Below, piece by piece: positions 59,190-64,000 of a DNA stretch of 64,000 bases (positions within the stretch are counted from its first letter, which is position 1; the number at the start of each line of letters is the position of its first letter). This stretch comes from Pseudomonas putida (GTDB lineage Bacteria; Pseudomonadota; Gammaproteobacteria; Pseudomonadales; Pseudomonadaceae). A program made the position numbers and the translations under genes. The stretch lies in the NCBI RefSeq assembly GCF_003228315.1, contig NZ_CP029693.1:4267501-4331500 (forward strand), written 5' to 3'. The notes beneath the pieces are model-generated. The model was not told the origin of the DNA. It did not search any database and saw only the letters and a list, made by a program, of their open reading frames with translations.

Positions 59190-60080
59190 CTAGCGCAACG
59201 CGTAATCCAGCACGATCCCGACAAAAATCGCCAAGCCCGCCCAGTGGTTGTGCAAAAACGCCTTGAAACAGCGCATCCGGTCCTTGCCCCGGGTGTACCA
59301 GAACTCCCAGGCAAAGCATCCCGCCGCCACGGCCAGGCCCAGGTGGAACCAGCCGCCCAGCTCGAATTTCGAACCGGCCAACAGCAGGCAACCCAGCGCC
59401 AGGCTTTGCAGGGTCAGGATGATCACCCGGTCCGCCTCGCCAAACAGAATCGCCGTGGATTTCACGCCAATCTTCAAGTCGTCGTCACGATCGGTCATCG
59501 CGTAATAGGTGTCGTAGCCCACCGTCCACATCAGGTTGGCGATCCATAGCAGCCACGCCGCTGCGGGCAGTTCACCCGTTTCGGCGGTGAATGCCATCGG
59601 CATCCCCCAGGAAAACGCCGCGCCCAGCACCACCTGCGGGTAGTAGGTGTAGCGCTTCATGAACGGATAAGTGCACGCCAGCGCCAGGCCGCCGAACGAC
59701 AACCAGATGGTTGCCGCGTTGGTGCACAGCACCAGCAGGAAACTCAGGCCCATCAACAAGGCGAAGAACACCAGCGCTTCTTTGGAACTGATCTTGCCGC
59801 TCGGCAGCGGCCGTTGCTCGGTGCGCTTCACATGACCGTCAACCTTGCGGTCTGCCCAATCGTTGATCACGCAGCCGCCGGCGCGGGTCAGCACCACACC
59901 GAGGACGAAGATCACGATATTGGCCAGCGACGGCGAGCCCTTGCCGGCAATCCACAGCGCCCATAGCGTCGGCCACAGCAGCAGGTAAATGCCGATCGGC
60001 TTGTCCATGCGCGTCAGTTGAATGAAGTCCCAGGCCCGAGGGTTCACGCGATTCAGGGACTTGAGCAGGCTCTGGTACAT
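59190..60080 (-). CDS. ubiA: 4-hydroxybenzoate polyprenyltransferase
   Basis: UbiA attaches the isoprenoid tail to 4-hydroxybenzoate in ubiquinone synthesis, in the inner membrane. The 296-residue protein has about eight to nine membrane segments and both Mg-pyrophosphate motifs: NDWADRKVDGHVKRTEQRPL (about 75-94) and YAMTDRDDDLKIGVKST (about 194-210). The ATG overlaps the ubiC stop (TGATG), so the start MYQSLLKSLN at 60080 is firm and the two are translationally coupled. Confidence 0.96.
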   Translation of the reverse strand: MYQSLLKSLNRVNPRAWDFIQLTRMDKPIGIYLLLWPTLWALWIAGKGSPSLANIVIFVLGVVLTRAGGCVINDWADRKVDGHVKRTEQRPLPSGKISSKEALVFFALLMGLSFLLVLCTNAATIWLSFGGLALACTYPFMKRYTYYPQVVLGAAFSWGMPMAFTAETGELPAAAWLLWIANLMWTVGYDTYYAMTDRDDDLKIGVKSTAILFGEADRVIILTLQSLALGCLLLAGSKFELGGWFHLGLAVAAGCFAWEFWYTRGKDRMRCFKAFLHNHWAGLAIFVGIVLDYALR

Positions 60081-60643
60081 CAGCAGTTCTCCGCTTGGGC
60101 GCGGGCGGCGCTCCACAGGGTCGGCAGGAAGATTTCGGCCACCAGCACGCTCAGCGTCCCGCGATCGAAGCGCGAGCGGCGACCCCACAGTTCAGGCGCG
60201 CTGACTTCGTTGGGCAGCCATGCTTGAGGATAGTGGCAAACCTCGATGGCGCGGCGCTGGAAGGCGTGATCGCAAAACAGCAGTTCGCCCAGTGAGCGGC
60301 TGCCCAGCTCGTCCATATGCAAGCCGTCGCCCTGCAACGCGCTGCGTGCGGCAACGCTGCGGGCGAACACCCAGGCCTCGCCATGCCCGCGCAAATACAC
60401 TTCGCGCACCCAGCCTTCGCTGCCTTCGGCCAGGTCCAGGGCGAGACATTCATCGTCGCGCAGGGTTTGCCAGCCTTCGAACAGCGGCGTGACGCTGAAG
60501 CCGTCATTCGACAGGCGGGTCAGGCGTCGGGTCAGCGATCCTTCGTCGAACAGCCAGTCGAGGGTAAACGGGTCGGGGAGGGGCATCAGCAGGCTTTGAG
60601 GGAGCCAGGGCGGGGCCGAACGGGGGGAGTTTGAGTGCGGCAC
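60080..60643 (-). CDS. ubiC: Chorismate lyase
   Basis: UbiC splits chorismate into 4-hydroxybenzoate and pyruvate, the first committed step of ubiquinone synthesis. The 187-residue cytoplasmic protein shows the family segments REVYLRGHGEAWVFARSVA (about 80-98) and SLGELLFCDHAFQRRAIEV (about 117-135), with the product-binding arginine and glutamate of the fold. Its stop overlaps the ubiA start by one base, and together they make the UbiA substrate. Two earlier in-frame starts cannot be excluded; the N-terminus is poorly conserved. Confidence 0.93.
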   Translation of the reverse strand: MPHSNSPRSAPPWLPQSLLMPLPDPFTLDWLFDEGSLTRRLTRLSNDGFSVTPLFEGWQTLRDDECLALDLAEGSEGWVREVYLRGHGEAWVFARSVAARSALQGDGLHMDELGSRSLGELLFCDHAFQRRAIEVCHYPQAWLPNEVSAPELWGRRSRFDRGTLSVLVAEIFLPTLWSAARAQAENC

Positions 60644-60843
60644 AGTGAGTCATTATTGGCAGCAAATGAGGCGGCGAGCTTAACATGTCAGCTTATAAAT
60701 TTGAGTGATCCGGCAGCCGGTTGCGCCGAACAGGCTTGCATCCGGCTGCCCCCATCAGTACAAAACGCCCTGAGCCGGACGGCAGCGCTTCAATCATCGA
60801 CCGTTCGCGCCGGCACAAGCCTGAACCCTGAGGAAGTACCTGA

Positions 60844-61011
60844 ATGAAAAAGTGGCAATGTGTGGTCTGCGGCCTGATCTACAACGAGGCCGACGGCTGG
60901 CCGGATGACGGCATTGCGCCGGGCACCCTGTGGCAAGACGTGCCAGAAGACTGGCTGTGCCCGGATTGCGGCGTCGGCAAAATGGATTTCGAAATGATCG
61001 AAATCAACTAA
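60844..61011 (+). CDS. rubA: Rubredoxin
   Basis: The 55-residue electron carrier binds one iron through four cysteines: MKKWQCVVCGLIYNEADGWP (CxxCG) and DWLCPDCGVGKMDFEMIE (CPxCG). Length and composition are typical. It is too short to stand out as a long frame, but the start (ATG 60844) with GAGGAAG upstream and the stop at 61009-61011 are clear. The rubredoxin reductase gene follows 22 bases downstream, so electrons from NADH pass to this protein and then to an alkane hydroxylase or other oxidase not in the window. P. aeruginosa has two rubA genes here, but I see only one. Confidence 0.95.
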   Translation: MKKWQCVVCGLIYNEADGWPDDGIAPGTLWQDVPEDWLCPDCGVGKMDFEMIEIN

Positions 61012-61033
61012 GACTTTGACAAAGGAGTAGGGA

Positions 61034-62182
61034 ATGAACGCACCTGTCGTAATCGTCGGCACCGGCCTGGCGGGCTATAACCTGGCCCGGGAGTTTCGCA
61101 AACTCGATGGTGAAACCCCGCTGCTGTTGATTACCGCCGATGACGGGCGCTCCTACTCCAAGCCGATGCTGTCCACCGGTTTCGGTAAAAACAAAGACGC
61201 CGATGGATTGAGCATGGCCGAGCCCGGCGCAATGGCCGAGCAATTGAAGGCCGAAGTGCGGACCCACACCCGCATCAGCGGCATCGACCCGGGCCACAAA
61301 CGTCTGTGGATTGGTGAAGAAGCGGTGCATTACCGTGACTTGATCCTGGCCTGGGGCGCGGAAACCGTGCGGGTGCCCATCGAAGGTGACGCTGCAGATT
61401 GCGTATTCCCGATCAATGACCTGGAAGATTACGCGCGCTTTCGTGCGGCGGCGGACGGCAAGCGCCGTGTGTTGTTGCTCGGCGCGGGACTGATTGGCTG
61501 CGAATTCGCCAACGACCTGAGCCTGGGCGGCTATGAGGTGCAACTGGTTGCACCGTGCGAGCAGGTCATGCCGACCCTGCTGCACCCGGCGGCGGCCGCT
61601 GCGGTGCAGGCAGGCCTGGAAAGCCTTGGTGCTCGCTTTCATCTCGGGCCGGTGCTCAACCGCCTGCAACGAGTCGCCGGTGGCCTGGAAGCTCACCTTT
61701 CCGACGGCCAGATCATTGCCTGTGACGTGGTGGTTTCCGCCATTGGCCTGCGTCCGCGCATCGACTTGGCTGCGGCGGCGGGTTTGCAGGTCAATCGCGG
61801 CGTAATGGTCAATCGTCACCTGCAAACTTCCCACGCCAACATCTACGCCCTGGGCGACTGCGCCGAGGTCGATGGGCTGAATCTGCTGTACGTCATGCCT
61901 TTGATGAGCTGCGCCCGGGCGCTGGCGCAGACCCTCGCCGGCAACCCGACTGCGGTCAACTACGGCCCAATGCCAATCACCGTGAAAACCCCGGTGTGCC
62001 CGTTGGTGGTGTCCCCACCGCCACGGGGGTTGGAGGGCAGTTGGACGGTGGAAGGGCAAGGCACCGATATCAAGGCGCTGTGTCGCGATGCCAGCGGCAA
62101 ACTGCTTGGTTATGCCCTTACGGGGGCTGCGGTGATGGAAAAACTGGCCCTGAACAAGGAGCTTCCGGCACTGCTGGCGTAA
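61034..62182 (+). CDS. Rubredoxin--NAD(+) reductase
   Basis: This 382-residue FAD flavoprotein transfers electrons from NADH to rubredoxin. The N-terminal FAD dinucleotide loop is VIVGTGLAGYNLAREF (about 5-20), the NADH loop is VLLLGAGLIGCEFANDL (about 146-162), and the C-terminal FAD motif is NIYALGDCAEV (about 272-282). The ATG at 61034 has AAAGGAG upstream. It forms an operon with rubA. The nearest relative known to me is the alkane-system rubredoxin reductase (AlkT type). Confidence 0.95.
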   Translation: MNAPVVIVGTGLAGYNLAREFRKLDGETPLLLITADDGRSYSKPMLSTGFGKNKDADGLSMAEPGAMAEQLKAEVRTHTRISGIDPGHKRLWIGEEAVHYRDLILAWGAETVRVPIEGDAADCVFPINDLEDYARFRAAADGKRRVLLLGAGLIGCEFANDLSLGGYEVQLVAPCEQVMPTLLHPAAAAAVQAGLESLGARFHLGPVLNRLQRVAGGLEAHLSDGQIIACDVVVSAIGLRPRIDLAAAAGLQVNRGVMVNRHLQTSHANIYALGDCAEVDGLNLLYVMPLMSCARALAQTLAGNPTAVNYGPMPITVKTPVCPLVVSPPPRGLEGSWTVEGQGTDIKALCRDASGKLLGYALTGAAVMEKLALNKELPALLA

Positions 62183-62314
62183 ATACCGGTCGTTCTGTCG
62201 GAATCACCCTCAAGTTGACCCGATAAAGGCCTGATCGATACTGGCGCGGCTCTTCGGTGCGTGCCATCCTCACTCCCGTCTGCCGCAGAGTAGAGCACCT
62301 GCGGCGCTTTGGGC

Positions 62315-62334
62315 GCTGCTCCGCAGAGAGCAGC
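62315..62334 (+). promoter_or_regulatory. Short hairpin in the hupB-like leader
   Basis: GCTGCTC-CGCAGA-GAGCAGC lies about 43 bases before the HU start, in its probable leader. Its role is unknown. Confidence 0.4.
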
Positions 62335-62376
62335 ACGGACATAACAACAAAAAACCGTCAAAGGGGCTTCACTAAC

Positions 62377-62652
62377 ATGCGTAAACCAGAACTCGCCGCC
62401 GCTATTGCTGAAAAAGCAGACCTAACCAAAGAGCAGGCCAACCGCGTCCTCAACGCCGTTCTCGAAGAAATCACCGGCGCCCTGCACCGTAAAGACAGCG
62501 TGACGCTGGTAGGTTTCGGCACCTTCCTGCAACGCCACCGCGGTGCCCGCACCGGCAAAAACCCGCAAACCGGTGAACCCGTAAAGATCAAGGCCAGCAA
62601 CACCGTTGCATTCAAGCCAGGTAAATCGTTGAAAGACAGCGTCAATCCGTAA
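62377..62652 (+). CDS. HU-family DNA-binding protein
   Basis: The 91-residue nucleoid-associated protein starts MRKPELAAAIAEKADLTKEQ (62377). The HU signature VGFGTFLQRHRGARTGKNPQTGEPVKIKASNTVAFKPGKSLKD is near the C-terminus, including the DNA-minor-groove arm with RTGKNPQTGE. It is likely the paralogue known next to the rubredoxin genes in Pseudomonas, rather than the main hupB beside lon. GGGG upstream is moderate. A strong terminator follows. Confidence 0.93.
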   Translation: MRKPELAAAIAEKADLTKEQANRVLNAVLEEITGALHRKDSVTLVGFGTFLQRHRGARTGKNPQTGEPVKIKASNTVAFKPGKSLKDSVNP

Positions 62653-62692
62653 TCTGTTTCCCGACCCTGCATGGCGGGGGAGCGGAATGAAA

Positions 62693-62730
62693 AATGGGCA
62701 CGCCAACGTGGTTGGGTGCCCATTTTTTGT
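62693..62730 (+). terminator. Intrinsic terminator of the HU gene
   Basis: AATGGGCAC and GTGCCCATT flank a loop of 14 bases and are followed by TTTTTTG. It also lies just beyond the stop of the minus-strand membrane-protein gene (62757). Confidence 0.9.
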
Positions 62731-62756
62731 GACTTAAAACTGCACTTGAACAGCTG

Positions 62757-63143
62757 TCAGACAACTCCTGACGCCGCAATCAAACCAAGTACTACCGAGC
62801 CAGTGAGTAGCGTCAGCAAACTCCATTGCAGCATTACAAGTTTGCGTCTGAGGTCATTGGGGAATTCGTCGATATCTTCAGCACTGACGAGGCCGCGTTT
62901 CATAAATAAGCGGGGAAACGTAACGACACTGGATACTGAGTAAACCAGCCGAACTTTACCTCTAAGCCCTTTATCGATGCGCGCCGGTAGAGTTATGAGT
63001 GAAGAGCTGTTTTTGAAGTGATCCGATAGGACATCTCCCTTGGTGTATCCCAAGTACAGTGCAATCCCAAAAACAATCAGTGCTCCGCCAACAATTGTCA
63101 GCCCAACGATTACGAACAGTGCATCTGCAAAGCTGATATTCAT
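62757..63143 (-). CDS. Small two-segment membrane protein, candidate immunity protein
   Basis: I do not recognise the family. The 128-residue protein has two membrane segments (about 7-33, FVIVGLTIVGGALIVFGIALYLGY, and 105-127, LQWSLLTLLTGSVVLGLIAA) and a basic middle. Its ATG overlaps the stop of the upstream effector-like gene (ATGA at 63140-63143), so the two are translationally coupled. Small membrane proteins paired in this way with glycine-zipper, pore-forming effectors usually protect the producing cell, and this is the most likely role here. It is not evident from the sequence alone. Confidence 0.7.
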   Translation of the reverse strand: MNISFADALFVIVGLTIVGGALIVFGIALYLGYTKGDVLSDHFKNSSSLITLPARIDKGLRGKVRLVYSVSSVVTFPRLFMKRGLVSAEDIDEFPNDLRRKLVMLQWSLLTLLTGSVVLGLIAASGVV

Positions 63144-64000
63144 TGGGTCGCCTCAAAAATCCTCTCGCCGATCATTTCACCTGCAATCCCCCCAAGAGCG
63201 CTTGAACCATATGAGCCTGCACCCGCAACAAGAATGCCGCAGGCCAACATCCCCAATCCGCCTGTTGGAACACTCAATCCCACACAAATTACTCCGACAG
63301 TCGTGGTTGAGAGAGCCGCACCCGCAATACCACCAACTACAACTCCTCCAGTAAAACTGCCCGCCTCAGTAAACCTAACTCGCTCACACGCCTCGGTGTT
63401 TCCCGCAGTGCATACCTCCTGAATCTTCAACGCAGACGCTCCTCCACCAATCGCCGTCCCCAACCAACCCCCGTACTTAACGTACTTAGAAGCCTTCGCC
63501 ACCCCCTCAAGATGAGTCGCATGCCCCGGTATCTGCCCCGTCGGACTGGCCTCGGTCCACAGGTGCACCAGGCTTTGACTGGAAATCCCCAACTTCTTTT
63601 TCAAGTTGACATGGTCAGGCATCCCGATGCTCTTGCGGGTCAGTTTCGTCAAATGGGTATTGAGTTGCGCCAGCAGGCGTTGGCGTTCTGCGAAAAACTT
63701 CGGCGAGCGCAGGTTTCCATCTCTTTGCAGCGTTTTTTGCTGCAACTCTTCGAGATCCTTGATGGCCTGGCCAACGTTATCCAGATTGTTTTTGAAGATG
63801 CTCGCGCCGACACCGATTGCGTTCGAGCCATAACCGAGGAATGCCTGGAGCGTGTCGCGGTGTTGCGCCAGAAAGTCCGCCTCTTGTGCACTGAGCGTTT
63901 CGATAATCCGGTTGGTCTTCGCCGCCACATCCATGAGCAAGACTTCTTGCCGGGTGCATTGGTAATTGTTCGGATCACTGAGCACGATCATCGAGCCGGC
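63140..64000 (-). CDS. C-terminal part of a large effector-like protein with glycine-zipper domain (truncated by window edge)
   Basis: The frame is open to the right edge (AGSMIVLSDP... continues upstream), so only the C-terminal 286 or so residues are seen. A helical region (about 30-130 of the visible part, rich in Leu, Gln and Arg) is followed by a glycine-rich hydrophobic C-terminus with repeated small residues (GSFTGGVVVGGIAGAALSTTTVGVICVGL and GGLGMLACGILVAGAGSYGSSALGGIAGEMIGE). It resembles colicin-like or pore-forming toxin tails and T6SS effectors of the BTH_I2691/VasX kind. The four-base overlap with a small membrane protein supports an effector-immunity pair. The N-terminal delivery domain is outside the window. 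Confidence 0.72.
   Translation of the reverse strand, partial: AGSMIVLSDPNNYQCTRQEVLLMDVAAKTNRIIETLSAQEADFLAQHRDTLQAFLGYGSNAIGVGASIFKNNLDNVGQAIKDLEELQQKTLQRDGNLRSPKFFAERQRLLAQLNTHLTKLTRKSIGMPDHVNLKKKLGISSQSLVHLWTEASPTGQIPGHATHLEGVAKASKYVKYGGWLGTAIGGGASALKIQEVCTAGNTEACERVRFTEAGSFTGGVVVGGIAGAALSTTTVGVICVGLSVPTGGLGMLACGILVAGAGSYGSSALGGIAGEMIGERIFEATQ

Noticed and set aside
1..64000. tRNA, rRNA, CRISPR arrays, insertion sequences and prophage genes
   Set aside because: I looked for cloverleaf tRNA arms with CCA ends, regularly spaced repeats and transposase motifs and saw none. The only repeated sequences are REP elements, the 12-base coding repeat and the AGCTTGCAGCT words near phoU.

Overview
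The window is chromosomal DNA from a Pseudomonas, most likely of the P. fluorescens group. I infer this from the high GC content, from the many copies of the REP hairpin built on GTAGGAGCGAGCCTGCTCGC, and from gene order that I recall matching the origin-proximal PA53xx-PA55xx part of P. aeruginosa (zinc-starvation genes, uvrD, pyruvate carboxylase, aspA, purEK, pst-phoU, phoBR, ubiCA, rubredoxin, HU). No database search was possible, so all family names come from motifs and memory.

Layout. 1-5.1 kb is a zinc-limitation locus: the start of a second threonyl-tRNA synthetase, zinc-independent GTP cyclohydrolase FolE2, two COG0523 GTPases and two small secreted cysteine-bearing proteins, with two Zur-box-like palindromes. 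5.2-16.6 kb is housekeeping: pyridoxal kinase, thioesterase, cation/proton antiporter, Tim44-like protein, EamA protein, uvrD and a GGDEF/EAL sensor. 16.8-22.5 kb holds a HexR-like regulator, a LysR regulator and two-subunit pyruvate carboxylase. 22.5-23.8 kb is a small accessory patch with an orphan HTH protein, a cloverleaf RNA leader resembling C4 antisense RNA, and a DUF3077-like protein.

23.8-27.2 kb has two acetyltransferases and a PaiB-like protein, divergent from a MocR-type regulator. The coding sequence of that regulator contains a 12-bp tandem repeat that forms an array of DnaA-box-like words. 27.3-31.9 kb is one very large DUF6543/dermonecrotic-toxin-like protein. 32-39.4 kb covers acetylpolyamine use (aphA plus a putrescine-binding protein), an AraC regulator, asparaginase, aspartase and a LysR regulator. 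39.6-45.5 kb has purEK with a hairpin-rich leader, small envelope proteins, a mutarotase, a thioesterase and an MFS carrier. 45.6-58.6 kb is the phosphate block pstS-pstC-pstA-pstB-phoU, followed by a response regulator, an M23 peptidase, a CNNM/CBS protein and phoB-phoR, with PHO boxes before pstS, pstC and phoB. 58.7-62.7 kb has a small secreted protein, ubiC-ubiA, rubredoxin, rubredoxin reductase and an HU gene. The window ends in an effector-like gene that runs off the right edge and overlaps a small membrane protein by four bases, in the style of an effector-immunity pair.

The genes mostly form nutrient-response modules (zinc, phosphate, C4/pyruvate, polyamine, aspartate/asparagine). Sixteen REP hairpins or inverted pairs separate transcription units. 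I saw no tRNA, rRNA, CRISPR array, insertion sequence or transposase.
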